Below, one piece after another: positions 1 to 6,782 of a stretch of 12,002 bases of DNA. The notes under the pieces are model-generated. The model saw nothing but the letters and a program-made list of their open reading frames with translations. It was not told the DNA's origin and made no database searches. Source of the DNA: JBCLLP01 sp039738635. Lineage in GTDB: Bacteria; Patescibacteriota; Saccharimonadia; CAILAD01; BJGX01. Position numbers and translations under genes: made by a program. Within the stretch, counting starts at the first letter, position 1. The number at the start of each line of letters is the position of its first letter. The DNA is taken from assembly GCA_039738635.1 (NCBI GenBank), contig JBCLLN010000018.1, positions 1 through 12,002 on the forward strand, given 5' to 3'.

Positions 1-1101
1 CCGATATGGAAAAAGAACGCCATAGGCACAGGCATTAAGTCTAAGGATAAGACTAATTTTACGCGCCAGCTAGCCACGCTAGTTAAGGCCGGGTTGCCTA
101 TTACGCAAGCTCTCAATACGGCTATTGACCAGGTAGATAATGACACTTTTAAGCAGATATTACTCAAAATATACGCCAGCGTTCAGGGCGGGGAGAGCTT
201 GGCGAGTTCATTTGCCCAATACCCCAAAGAGTTTAATCATATTTTTGTAAGCTTAGTTGACGCTGGCGAACAGTCCGGGACACTAGAAGATTCCCTAGAT
301 CGTTTGGCCGATCAGCAAGAAAAGCAACAGCAGATATTGGCTCAGGTTAGGGGGGCATTGATATATCCAACCATCGTAATGGTTGTTATTGTTGGTGTAT
401 TGATCTTTATGGTTACTACCGTTTTACCCCAAGTTGCCACCCTATATAAGGAGCTTGGCCAAACCCTTCCAGCGGTTACGGCTGGCTTGCTGGTAGTATC
501 TAATGTCATTATTAACTATTGGTACATTATGGTATTGCTCTTGATGGCAGTGGCGTTTGGCATAAGGGCCTATATCCAAACCCCCAGCGGACGCCGAATA
601 TTTGATGCTTTTAAGATGAGGCTACCTGTATTTGGAATACTGCTCAAAAAAGTCTATGCCGCACGCTTTACTCACACGCTTAGTGCCCTTGTAAATAGTG
701 GCGTGCCATTACTGCAGGCTTTAAGAATATCTGGCGAGGCGGTCAATAATGTTGTTATTAACTCAATTGTTGCTAATGCCATCGAGCAGGTCAAGGCAGG
801 CGTGTCGCTATCCTCGGCACTGGCTGGGCACGATGAAATTATTAAGCTTGTACCGCAGATGATTAAGGTGGGAGAGGAGGCTGGAAGCCTAGGAACGATG
901 CTAGAAAAGGTCGCTAGCTATTTTGAAGGAGAGGTGGACCAAGCCGTTAAGAACATAGCAGGTGTAATAGAGCCATTTATGATTATATTCTTGGGAGTTA
1001 CGGTAATATTTATAGTTATAGCTGTACTATACCCCATTTATGGTTTGGTAAATGTCGTAGGTACCAGCCCGTCTGGCAGTAGCGGCACGGGTGGAATTTA
1101 A
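1..1101 (+). CDS. pilC: PilC/GspF-family type IV pilus inner-membrane platform protein (5' end outside window)
   Basis: The frame is open from base 1, so this is the C-terminal 366 residues; the internal TTG at 94 is not the start. PilC/GspF proteins form the membrane platform on which pilins are assembled, coupled to the cytoplasmic ATPases. Both halves of the duplicated T2SSF domain are visible. The first runs from about residue 20 (FTRQLATLVKAGLPITQAL) with the GEQSGTLEDSL motif near 88-99. The second runs from about 222 (RFTHTLSALVNSGVPLLQAL) with the matching GEEAGSLGTML motif. Hydrophobic segments lie near 119-143, 160-188 and 324-349, which fits the usual three-helix topology. Perhaps 40-50 N-terminal residues are missing, judged by family length near 400. 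It ends in a Gly/Ser-rich tail. The major pilin follows 107 bp downstream behind its own promoter. Confidence 0.93.
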   Translation, partial: PIWKKNAIGTGIKSKDKTNFTRQLATLVKAGLPITQALNTAIDQVDNDTFKQILLKIYASVQGGESLASSFAQYPKEFNHIFVSLVDAGEQSGTLEDSLDRLADQQEKQQQILAQVRGALIYPTIVMVVIVGVLIFMVTTVLPQVATLYKELGQTLPAVTAGLLVVSNVIINYWYIMVLLLMAVAFGIRAYIQTPSGRRIFDAFKMRLPVFGILLKKVYAARFTHTLSALVNSGVPLLQALRISGEAVNNVVINSIVANAIEQVKAGVSLSSALAGHDEIIKLVPQMIKVGEEAGSLGTMLEKVASYFEGEVDQAVKNIAGVIEPFMIIFLGVTVIFIVIAVLYPIYGLVNVVGTSPSGSSGTGGI

Positions 1102-1128
1102 TTGTCTAAAAATTGTTTAAAAAAACAC

Positions 1129-1158
1129 TTGACGCCAATGCTTGGGCTAATGTATATT
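1129..1158 (+). promoter_or_regulatory. Sigma70-type promoter of the major pilin
   Basis: TTGACG (1129-1134) is separated by 18 bp from TATATT (1153-1158). Transcription would begin near 1165 and give a leader of about 45 nt carrying an SD. This separates the pilin from pilC and fits its expected high expression. Inferred from sequence only. Confidence 0.65.
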
Positions 1159-1197
1159 AGAGCATAAGAGGCATAATAATTAAGTAATCAAAATATT

Positions 1198-1204
1198 AAA
1201 GGAG
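1198..1204 (+). promoter_or_regulatory. Shine-Dalgarno site of the major pilin
   Basis: AAAGGAG lies 4 nt before ATG 1209. A second in-frame ATG at 1221 is 16 nt away, so the SD favours 1209. It is one of only a few clear SD sites in the window. Confidence 0.75.
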
Positions 1205-1208
1205 TAAA

Positions 1209-1700
1209 ATGAAGAATAGAATGAAGAATAGAATTAATAAGGGCTTTACAATCATAGAAGTCATAATAGTACTAGTGATAGCTGCGATTATTATGCTAGC
1301 GGTGTTCTTGGTAGTACCACAGCTACAGCGAGCACAAAGAAACACTAGGCGTCAGCAGGACGCTAGGGCAGTACTTACTGCATCCACCCAATACACAGCC
1401 AACAATAACGGTTTTCCACTGCCTAACGGTAATGGCGCTCTCACAGATATCACAAATATTACAGGAATACGAAATATACCCGGTAGTACTACTATTGTTT
1501 ATACATATATTGTACAAGACGGCACAGCCCAAACCACCACCGATGTTGCTGGTAGCACTGTTATAAGAGTAGCCAAAGCCGCTAGCTGTTTTGCGGGTGT
1601 TGGGGCTACCTTTGTTGCTAGCCCAACCAGCACCGCAGTCGGCATAACTCTTGAGACCAACGATCCAAACCTCTGGCTCAGATACTGTATAACTCCATAA
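1209..1700 (+). CDS. Type IV major pilin (prepilin)
   Basis: This is a 163-residue class III-signal prepilin. A short basic leader ends at Gly12, with predicted PilD cleavage before Phe13 (KG|FTIIE). Glu17 is Glu5 of the mature pilin, and the hydrophobic helix runs to about residue 37. The mature protein would be about 151 residues. Cys127 and Cys160 could form the C-terminal disulfide loop typical of pilins. It has its own promoter, SD and downstream terminator, unlike the minor pilins, which supports a role as the abundant fibre subunit. The leader is odd: ATGAAGAATAGA occurs twice in tandem (1209-1232), giving MKNRMKNR and two in-frame start codons. That it is the major rather than another minor pilin is inferred from size and expression signals. 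Confidence 0.88.
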   Translation: MKNRMKNRINKGFTIIEVIIVLVIAAIIMLAVFLVVPQLQRAQRNTRRQQDARAVLTASTQYTANNNGFPLPNGNGALTDITNITGIRNIPGSTTIVYTYIVQDGTAQTTTDVAGSTVIRVAKAASCFAGVGATFVASPTSTAVGITLETNDPNLWLRYCITP

Positions 1701-1728
1701 CTGTAAGTTCCATACTACAGTCCTTTTT

Positions 1729-1760
1729 AAAAGCCCCCCTCCAGGGGGCTTTTGCTTTTA
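1729..1760 (+). terminator. Intrinsic terminator of the pilin transcript
   Basis: AAAAGCCCCC (1729-1738) pairs perfectly with GGGGGCTTTT (1744-1753) across a 5-nt loop, followed by GCTTTTA. The 10-bp GC-rich stem with a T-rich tail sits 28 bp after the pilin stop. It probably isolates an abundant pilin mRNA from pilD. Confidence 0.85.
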
Positions 1761-1786
1761 TTGGCAGAAGCCAATAGAATAAGCTT
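1752..1786 (+). promoter_or_regulatory. Predicted leaderless promoter of pilD
   Basis: TTGCTT (1752-1757), 17 bp, TAGAAT (1775-1780), then 6 nt to ATG 1787. Initiation 6-7 nt after the -10 box would fall on the start codon. No SD is present. The -35 box overlaps the pilin terminator tail, and the spacer holds a 7-bp hairpin (TATTGGC/GCCAATA, 1759-1776). Confidence 0.55.
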
Positions 1787-2572
1787 ATGTATGATTATAT
1801 ATTTATGGTGGTATTGGTGTTCTATGGTATTGTGCTGGGTAGCTTTATTAACGCTTGGGTCTGGCGCACCCATAAGGGCTTATCGATAGCTAGGGGGCGC
1901 TCCAAATGCCCCAGCTGTAAGCACACCCTAGCTTGGTATGATTTAGTGCCAGTTATGAGCTATATTGTACTGCGTGGCAAGTGCCGGTACTGCGTGGGCC
2001 GTATTAGCTATCAGTATCCGCTGGTGGAGGCCAGCACGGGGTTGTTATTTGGGCTATTATACTGGAGCTTGGTACCGGTAGGGCTCTACGGCTGGGTGCA
2101 ATTTGTAATTCTACTGATGGCTAGCGTGTTACTGGTGGCAGGCTTTGTATACGACGCCTTATATATGGAATTACCAGAAAAGTATATGCTACCCGCCATA
2201 ACTCTTGGAATATTATCGCTAGGGTTAAAAGCCCTGCAAGGTGGCTGGGATAGCCTTTTGCCCCAGCTGGCCGGGCTGGCGGTGATCGTGCTGGCCTACA
2301 CCGCACTATGGTACTTTAGCCGTGGTAAGTGGCTAGGGGCGGGGGATATTCGCTTGGTGGCTATTATGGGGCTGTTTTTGGAGCCCAAAGCACTTGTGGT
2401 GGGGATATTTGCCACATATATCCTAGGCGCTATATATGGGCTCTTTGTGCTTAGTAAATCAATTAATAAGCGGGGTGTTAAGGTGCCTTTTGGGCCATTC
2501 TTGATAATTGGATTTTATATTGGCCTGCTATATGGGCTGGCATTGGCCGACTGGTATTTGGGATATTTATAA
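1787..2572 (+). CDS. pilD: Type IV prepilin peptidase / N-methyltransferase
   Basis: PilD is a polytopic membrane aspartyl protease that cleaves prepilin leaders and N-methylates the new N-terminus. All hallmarks are visible in this 261-residue protein. The N-terminal helix carries GSFINAWVWR (18-27, the family's GSFLNV motif). A zinc-type tetracysteine follows: Cys41, Cys44, Cys66, Cys69. The catalytic aspartates are Asp123 (VYDALYMELP) and Asp187 in LGAGDIRL, the GxGD signature. The length is normal for the family. The family often has LPD after the first aspartate; here it is LPE, with the catalytic Asp itself intact. Its substrates are probably the pilin upstream and the four minor prepilins downstream. 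There is no SD, and a -10-like box ends 6 nt before the ATG. Confidence 0.95.
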   Translation: MYDYIFMVVLVFYGIVLGSFINAWVWRTHKGLSIARGRSKCPSCKHTLAWYDLVPVMSYIVLRGKCRYCVGRISYQYPLVEASTGLLFGLLYWSLVPVGLYGWVQFVILLMASVLLVAGFVYDALYMELPEKYMLPAITLGILSLGLKALQGGWDSLLPQLAGLAVIVLAYTALWYFSRGKWLGAGDIRLVAIMGLFLEPKALVVGIFATYILGAIYGLFVLSKSINKRGVKVPFGPFLIIGFYIGLLYGLALADWYLGYL

Positions 2573-2587
2573 AAACCCCAGCATAAG

Positions 2588-2603
2588 TGCTATAATATAA
2601 TCT
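2588..2603 (+). promoter_or_regulatory. Extended -10 promoter, predicted leaderless, for the GspH-like prepilin
   Basis: TGCTATAAT (2588-2596) is a perfect TGnTATAAT extended -10 box ending 7 nt before ATG 2604. No good -35 and no SD are present. Transcription should start at or one base before the A of the ATG. Confidence 0.65.
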
Positions 2604-3302
2604 ATGCTAAGAGGCAACAAGAACACTAGGCCTGGCCTAGCTATATTAGAAGTGATAATTGTACTAGCAATATCAGGGGCGCTTTTTGTGGTAGTACTAG
2701 GTACTTTTAATACCCGTAAGCGCGTTCAGGCCGATGATTCAGCCCGGCAGGTAATGAGTGAGATTGCTAGAGTTCGTAATGATGCTCAGCAGGGACTGGG
2801 GGCTAATACCACTACCGTCCCTGCCGGTCTAGTAAATAAGGAAATATTTGGAGTTGCAATACAATTTAATGACACCAGGATGCGTGTCTTTAAGCTTGCT
2901 CAATCACGCACTCCCCCATTATACCTTATCTCCGTTTATGAATCCTATGAAATAGCTATGCCATACCAGTTCAGGTGGGATAATACTGCTAGCTATATTG
3001 GTGGCTACGGCTCTAGCTATAATGGTACTCACTTATCTACTATACCAGCTCCTAGTGGCACGCTAGTTACTATAGTCTTTAGGAACGGCACTGGCCAGAG
3101 CTACGCCTTTAGGGCAGCTCTTATTGATACCTTTAAGAGTACTGCAGCAATAAGTAAGATTGCTAACTATACTAGTAGCAGACAGGGCAATCTCAAAATG
3201 GCTTTTTATTTTGGTAATACTCGTTCAACCGCAACTAGGCAGTACTATGCTAAGTTTGATTTAGCCATTCCTAATAACCAATCCCTAGAGGTGCTCAAGT
3301 GA
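2604..3302 (+). CDS. Minor type IV prepilin, GspH/FimT-like
   Basis: This is a 232-residue prepilin. The leader ends at Gly11 (TRPG|LAILE), the residue at mature position 5 is Glu16, and the hydrophobic helix runs to about residue 33. The remainder is a soluble, Ser/Thr/Tyr-rich domain without Cys. It is the first of four consecutive minor prepilins, in the place occupied by GspH in H-I-J-K series; that assignment rests on order and N-terminal style and is not a proven orthology. Its TGA stop overlaps the next gene's GTG (GTGA, 3299-3302), so the two are translationally coupled. The start is supported by the extended -10 box just upstream and by correct placement of the leader peptide. Confidence 0.85.
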   Translation: MLRGNKNTRPGLAILEVIIVLAISGALFVVVLGTFNTRKRVQADDSARQVMSEIARVRNDAQQGLGANTTTVPAGLVNKEIFGVAIQFNDTRMRVFKLAQSRTPPLYLISVYESYEIAMPYQFRWDNTASYIGGYGSSYNGTHLSTIPAPSGTLVTIVFRNGTGQSYAFRAALIDTFKSTAAISKIANYTSSRQGNLKMAFYFGNTRSTATRQYYAKFDLAIPNNQSLEVLK

Positions 3303-3826
3303 GCACTACCAGGCGAGGCGACACACTAATAGAGGTGCTGTTCGCTTTTGCTATCCTTGGTGCTATTGTTGGGGTTACATTTTCGGGGGCATTAAGTGGC
3401 TATAAAAGTGTTTTGGCAGCCCAAAATCATACTCAAGCTACCTTTGTGGCGCAATACCAGGCCGATGCACTTAAGACTTATCGTGATTCGCTAGAGTGGA
3501 ATGACCCTACAGCCTATTCATTTTTAACTGGTAATAGCCCATCCCTCCCAGCTATGAGTAGCTACATTACTCCCCCCAAGGCGTTTTGTATGGAGCATCA
3601 AATTAGCACTAATTCCTGGAAAGTTATACCCACAGCCCCTACCGACACTTGTATTATTTTAGCCCAGACCCTCGCTCCCCAGCTCGGCCCGGCTACCCTC
3701 GCCATTACGCTTACCGGTGCTGCTACTACTGGAGTGTATGCTAGCATTAAAGTTACTTGGCGCCCCCGTAATTCCAACATCGATCAAACTGTTACCAATA
3801 CTATATTATTAACCAAAGACCGATGA
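3299..3826 (+). CDS. Minor type IV prepilin, GspI/PilV-like
   Basis: This is a 175-residue prepilin starting at GTG. The very short leader ends at Gly7 (RRG|DTLIE), with Glu12 as mature Glu5, then the helix VLFAFAILGAIVGV. Mature position 1 is Asp rather than the usual Phe/Met, which is unusual for a PilD substrate. The AGAGG at 3287-3291 lies 7 nt before the GTG and can serve as an SD. It overlaps its neighbours by 4 nt on each side (GTGA upstream, ATGA downstream), so it must be part of the minor-pilin operon. Two Cys (near residues 97 and 118) could pair. The GspI/PilV label is from operon position and leader form. Confidence 0.83.
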   Translation: MSTTRRGDTLIEVLFAFAILGAIVGVTFSGALSGYKSVLAAQNHTQATFVAQYQADALKTYRDSLEWNDPTAYSFLTGNSPSLPAMSSYITPPKAFCMEHQISTNSWKVIPTAPTDTCIILAQTLAPQLGPATLAITLTGAATTGVYASIKVTWRPRNSNIDQTVTNTILLTKDR

Positions 3827-4443
3827 AACCAAGAACCCACCACCAGCCCGGCTTTACCTTTGTAGAACTCCTATTTGCGATAGTTATTATGGGCACTATG
3901 CTGTCATTAACGATGGTAGTAGTGGTGGGGATGATTCGGTTCTATGTTTTTACCAACCAACAGCGCCAGAATCAAGAAAACGGCCGTAATGTGCTTGATA
4001 GCATTACCCGCGATATTCGCTTTGGAACTCTAATAACTCCCGTAGTGAACGACTTTAGTGCCAACGACTCTATCTGTGTGCTTAACCCACCCACCAATAA
4101 ACTCACCAAGTATTCGTTAGCATCAAATCAAATGTATAAGACCATATACACTTATAACCCCTTAACATCTATGCCCACAAGCTGTAATGATAGCGATGGT
4201 AGAGTTAAGGATTCCACCAAGATTATTACCCTAGACAGGATGTATATTCCCGCCGGAATCAACGGCTTTAGTGTGACCCTCACCAAAGGAGCCCATCCAG
4301 CTAATTTTACAGATGCTAAAGCAGTAATTATTAAATTCAGGTTCTTGACAGGCAACCATTATGCGACCGGAAGTTGTGTCGCTAACAATATTTACTGTGG
4401 GGAGCTAGTGCTTAATACGGCCTTAAATATAAGAGGTAAATAA
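3823..4443 (+). CDS. Minor type IV prepilin, GspJ/PilW-like
   Basis: This is a 206-residue prepilin. The leader ends at Gly10 (QPG|FTFVE) with Glu15 as mature Glu5, followed by a long hydrophobic helix to about residue 40. The NGRNVLDSITRDIRFG stretch after the helix is typical of PilW/GspJ-type subunits. Four Cys lie in the C-terminal domain, including a closely spaced pair near the end (SCVANNIYC), suggesting disulfide stapling outside the cell. The ATG overlaps the TGA of the preceding gene by 4 nt and there is no convincing SD, so translation probably depends on coupling. Known role in relatives: part of the tip complex that primes pilus assembly. Confidence 0.84.
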   Translation: MKPRTHHQPGFTFVELLFAIVIMGTMLSLTMVVVVGMIRFYVFTNQQRQNQENGRNVLDSITRDIRFGTLITPVVNDFSANDSICVLNPPTNKLTKYSLASNQMYKTIYTYNPLTSMPTSCNDSDGRVKDSTKIITLDRMYIPAGINGFSVTLTKGAHPANFTDAKAVIIKFRFLTGNHYATGSCVANNIYCGELVLNTALNIRGK

Positions 4444-4466
4444 ATGAAGCCTAAAATTAGAATTAG

Positions 4467-4481
4467 TGATATAATTAATTT
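4467..4481 (+). promoter_or_regulatory. Extended -10 promoter, predicted leaderless, for the GspK-like prepilin
   Basis: TGATATAAT (4467-4475) is a perfect TGnTATAAT box ending 6 nt before ATG 4482. No SD is present. It lies in the 38-bp gap after the GspJ-like gene, so the last pilin gene may be transcribed separately as well as by read-through. Confidence 0.65.
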
Positions 4482-5591
4482 ATGAAAGCCCTTATGCACA
4501 GAGCTATGAATAAGCAGTATGCTGGCGTAACTTCACTACTATTGGTATTGGCCATAGGGCTAATATTAACAGTTATGGTGGCAGGGATATCTGCCCTTAG
4601 TATTAGGGAGCAGCAGCAAGCCCGCAAAACTGACCTAAGCTCTAGGGCCTTACAGACCGCCGAGGCAGGAATAAAGCTGGCCTCAGCCAAGCTTAGTAGT
4701 GACCCTACATATTCTAAGCCAGGCTGTAATACTGGTGATAATACGCCCTTTGCTAGTGCAACCCTACTTGCTACTAACGCTGAAATTACCTGTGCTACCG
4801 TTACTAGTGTCTTTACAGGCACAATTGAAGGGTATATAGAGCAAGATAGATCCACAGATATATTAATGGGTCCTGATTATCCCTCTGGAGTCGCCCCCAG
4901 CTATATTCAGCTTGATTGGCATAATGTTAGTGACGGTGCAGGTGGTAACTATGTTGGTAACCTTTATCCTGAGGTGACAGGTTATAGTGACGCTGCTGGT
5001 ATTGAGATGATTATAGTTTGGTGGCCGTCAGTAGCCCCTGGCGTCTTTCTAACAGATGGTAAAATCAAAACTGCCACAATATTCTTTATGCCTGGCAAAA
5101 AGGATGTTGGGTTTTCAGCTATGCAACCAATTCTACCAAGAGCGCCAGTCGATAGTGGTTGCACAGGCAATCCTTACAAGTGTTCCACTATTAAGCCCGG
5201 CGGTCGTCCAGGATTTAATTTGAGAGGTGCACTGGGCTTAACACTGGCCGCAGGTACTCCTAATGCTACTTATAACGCATATAATATGGCAATACGCATC
5301 AAGCCTCGCTACAGGTCAACGCACTTTAAATTTGGCGCATACAACAGCAGTAATACAGAGATTGCGATGCAGAGCACTAAAGCCCAGATAGATGTGACTG
5401 CTAGGGTAGATACTATGTATCGGCGCGTAAAAGCCGAAAAGGTGATATTACCTACAACGGTAGAGAATATATTTGATACTGTAGCTTTTACCGGTGAGGG
5501 CCCTACTGATAGCGAGACACATGCTATCTGCAAAATAATGGTCATACGGCAGGATTATGTACTAGCTCCAGGCTCACTAACCTGTCCATAA
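4482..5591 (+). CDS. Large minor prepilin, GspK/PilX-like
   Basis: This 369-residue protein ends the pilus cluster. The N-terminus has a basic leader ending at Gly15 (YAG|VTSLL), a helix LLLVLAIGLILTVMVAG, then ALQTAEAGIKLA, the Ala/Glu-rich segment typical of PilX/GspK N-termini. The residue at mature position 5 is Leu20, not Glu; all other prepilins in the window have Glu there. GspK proteins in known type II secretion systems also lack Glu5, are the largest minor pseudopilins and sit at the tip, so this is the likely tip subunit. Several Cys are spread through the extracellular part, including the penultimate residue. Three upstream in-frame residues (Met5, Met9) are possible later starts; 4482 fits the extended -10 box. 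Confidence 0.8.
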   Translation: MKALMHRAMNKQYAGVTSLLLVLAIGLILTVMVAGISALSIREQQQARKTDLSSRALQTAEAGIKLASAKLSSDPTYSKPGCNTGDNTPFASATLLATNAEITCATVTSVFTGTIEGYIEQDRSTDILMGPDYPSGVAPSYIQLDWHNVSDGAGGNYVGNLYPEVTGYSDAAGIEMIIVWWPSVAPGVFLTDGKIKTATIFFMPGKKDVGFSAMQPILPRAPVDSGCTGNPYKCSTIKPGGRPGFNLRGALGLTLAAGTPNATYNAYNMAIRIKPRYRSTHFKFGAYNSSNTEIAMQSTKAQIDVTARVDTMYRRVKAEKVILPTTVENIFDTVAFTGEGPTDSETHAICKIMVIRQDYVLAPGSLTCP

Positions 5592-5599
5592 CCCTCTAT

Positions 5600-5640
5600 T
5601 TAGAACACATTCCAGGGAGACACCCTGGAATGTGTTCTAA
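5600..5640. repeat. Perfect 18-bp inverted repeat between convergent genes
   Basis: TTAGAACACATTCCAGGG (5600-5617) is mirrored without mismatch at 5623-5640 around a 5-nt loop. It lies between the end of the pilus cluster (5591) and the end of the - strand recombinase gene (5671). Position suggests a two-way terminator, but neither strand has a T-run after the stem, which is unusual. Confidence 0.7.
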
Positions 5641-5670
5641 TAAGCCACTTTGGCAATTATATAAGGGTAT

Positions 5671-6579
5671 TTATTTATTATTAGAATGAAATTGCTGATG
5701 TATTTCTTTAAGCTGGGGGTCGGTAACATGGGTGTATATTTGGGTAGTGGCTATATTAGCGTGCCCTAGTAAGCTCTGGACACTGCGCAAATCAGCGCCA
5801 TTGCCTAGTAAGTCGGTAGCAAAACTATGGCGTAGGGTGTGTGGCGTGACATGCTTGGTGATGCCGGCCTTCTTGCTGTATCGCGTCACGATACGCTGGA
5901 TGGTTCGGGCAGTGAGCCTACTAATACCAGTATTATCTTGGTTTTTGTGGTTGCCAGCTTGCACAAAGAGCGCATCGTCGATATCGGCACGCCCACCAAG
6001 GTAGGCAATTATAGCCTGCTTGGCTGAATCACTTATATATACAGGCCGGTCTTTTTGACCCTTCCCACGAATACTAAATTCACCTTTATCTAGATTGATG
6101 CTATCGCGATTAAGCCTCACTAGCTCGGATACGCGTAGTCCGGTAGAAAACAACAGCTCAAGAATGGCGCGATCCCTTAGCCCAACTATATCACGAGCAT
6201 CCGTGGCATTAAATAATTCCTGTACTTCTTGGGTGGTTAAAAAACTAACTTGAGGGCGTTTGCTGGTAGCAAGCTCTATCTTGTCTGGAGCAAGCGAGCT
6301 GATATCACGGCGCGCCATATACCGTAAAAACGACCTAAGCGCTATGAGGTGATAATTCTGAGTGGTCTTAGATATCTTTCGGCCATCACTACCGGTGTAG
6401 CGATTAAGCCACCGACGCCACTTGCTAACTGCGTCAATATCTATCTTGCCAACTTTAATATCGCCAGCAAACTGATAGAATCTATTAAGGTATAGCGAGT
6501 AGTTCTCAATTGTTTTGAGGCTTCGGCCTCGTTCAATCTCCATATATTCTAGAAAGTCTGCTAAATAATCCGAAAACAT
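5671..6579 (-). CDS. Site-specific tyrosine recombinase, XerC/XerD family
   Basis: This is a 302-residue recombinase of normal XerC/D length. It has a SAM-like N-terminal core-binding domain (about 1-90) and a C-terminal catalytic domain. All catalytic residues can be placed: Arg149 (TGLRVSEL), Lys173 (GKGQKDR), His247 and Arg250 (HTLRHSFAT), His273 (LLGHANIATTQIY) and the nucleophile Tyr282. Xer proteins resolve chromosome dimers at dif near the terminus and are also used by integrative elements. Nothing mobile is seen nearby and it is a lone gene, so a housekeeping Xer is most likely; C versus D cannot be decided here. It is transcribed against the pilus cluster and away from mnmG. The ATG is preceded by a -10-like box 6 nt upstream rather than an SD. 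Confidence 0.93.
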   Translation of the reverse strand: MFSDYLADFLEYMEIERGRSLKTIENYSLYLNRFYQFAGDIKVGKIDIDAVSKWRRWLNRYTGSDGRKISKTTQNYHLIALRSFLRYMARRDISSLAPDKIELATSKRPQVSFLTTQEVQELFNATDARDIVGLRDRAILELLFSTGLRVSELVRLNRDSINLDKGEFSIRGKGQKDRPVYISDSAKQAIIAYLGGRADIDDALFVQAGNHKNQDNTGISRLTARTIQRIVTRYSKKAGITKHVTPHTLRHSFATDLLGNGADLRSVQSLLGHANIATTQIYTHVTDPQLKEIHQQFHSNNK

Positions 6580-6585
6580 AGCTTT

Positions 6586-6614
6586 AGCGTAAGCCTTATT
6601 GGCTATCTGGTCAA
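6586..6614 (-). promoter_or_regulatory. Predicted leaderless promoter of the xer gene
   Basis: On the - strand, TTGACC (6609-6614), 17 bp, TACGCT (6586-6591), then 6 nt to the ATG (6579-6577). The -10 keeps only the key T, A and T positions, so it is weaker than the others, but the spacing is ideal and the distance to the start matches the leaderless pattern of its neighbours. Confidence 0.45.
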
Positions 6615-6630
6615 GCTAGGGTTAGGCCCA

Positions 6631-6660
6631 CAAGGAGCCTCCTTATAAGGAGGCTCCTTG
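6631..6660. repeat. Perfect 30-bp palindrome upstream of xer
   Basis: CAAGGAGCCTCCTTA is followed directly by its exact reverse complement, so the 30 bp read the same on both strands. As RNA it would fold to a long GC-rich hairpin. It contains AAGGAGG and CCTCCTT, the SD and anti-SD core sequences. No T-run follows on either strand. It could be a terminator arm or an operator for the divergent xer and mnmG genes. Confidence 0.75.
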
Positions 6661-6673
6661 TAAGTTAGAAGTT

Positions 6674-6693
6674 AGAGGACAGTCCTCTTTTTT
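6674..6693 (+). terminator. Intrinsic terminator, + strand, upstream of mnmG
   Basis: AGAGGA (6674-6679), 3-nt loop CAG, TCCTCT (6683-6688), then TTTTT to 6693. No gene precedes it on this strand within the gap, so it would stop read-through coming from the pilus cluster across xer, or end an unseen small transcript. It follows the 30-bp palindrome and a tandem AGTTAGA repeat (6663-6676). Confidence 0.6.
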
Positions 6694-6744
6694 ATTCTAG
6701 GGGTGGCGCCTATCTATGTGAACCTAGACAGCTAGCCCGAAGGC

Positions 6745-6773
6745 TTGAGAATAAAGCGTTACAGGAGTAGAAT
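6745..6773 (+). promoter_or_regulatory. Promoter of mnmG
   Basis: TTGAGA (6745-6750), 17 bp, TAGAAT (6768-6773). The -10 ends 9 nt before ATG 6783, so the mRNA leader would be only about 2-3 nt. An AGGAG at 6763-6767 is 15 nt from the ATG, too far for a normal SD, and would lie upstream of the transcript start. Confidence 0.6.
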
Positions 6774-6782
6774 AGCATATTA

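Noticed and set aside
94..96. TTG 94 as the pilC start
   Set aside because: The frame is open to base 1 and the conserved T2SSF domain begins before it.
3300..3826. UGA recoding as in Gracilibacteria/Absconditabacteria
   Set aside because: TGA ends two pilin genes at normal positions with 4-nt overlaps to the next start, and no gene has in-frame TGA.
5600..5640. dif site for the adjacent Xer
   Set aside because: dif has 11-bp imperfect arms around a 6-bp centre; this has 18-bp perfect arms and a 5-nt centre.
5600..6660. xer as a mobile unit bounded by inverted repeats
   Set aside because: The two palindromes flanking xer have unrelated sequences and each is symmetric on its own; no target-site duplication is seen.
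6763..6767. AGGAG as the mnmG SD
   Set aside because: It is 15 nt from the ATG and would lie upstream of the transcript start predicted from the -35/-10 pair.
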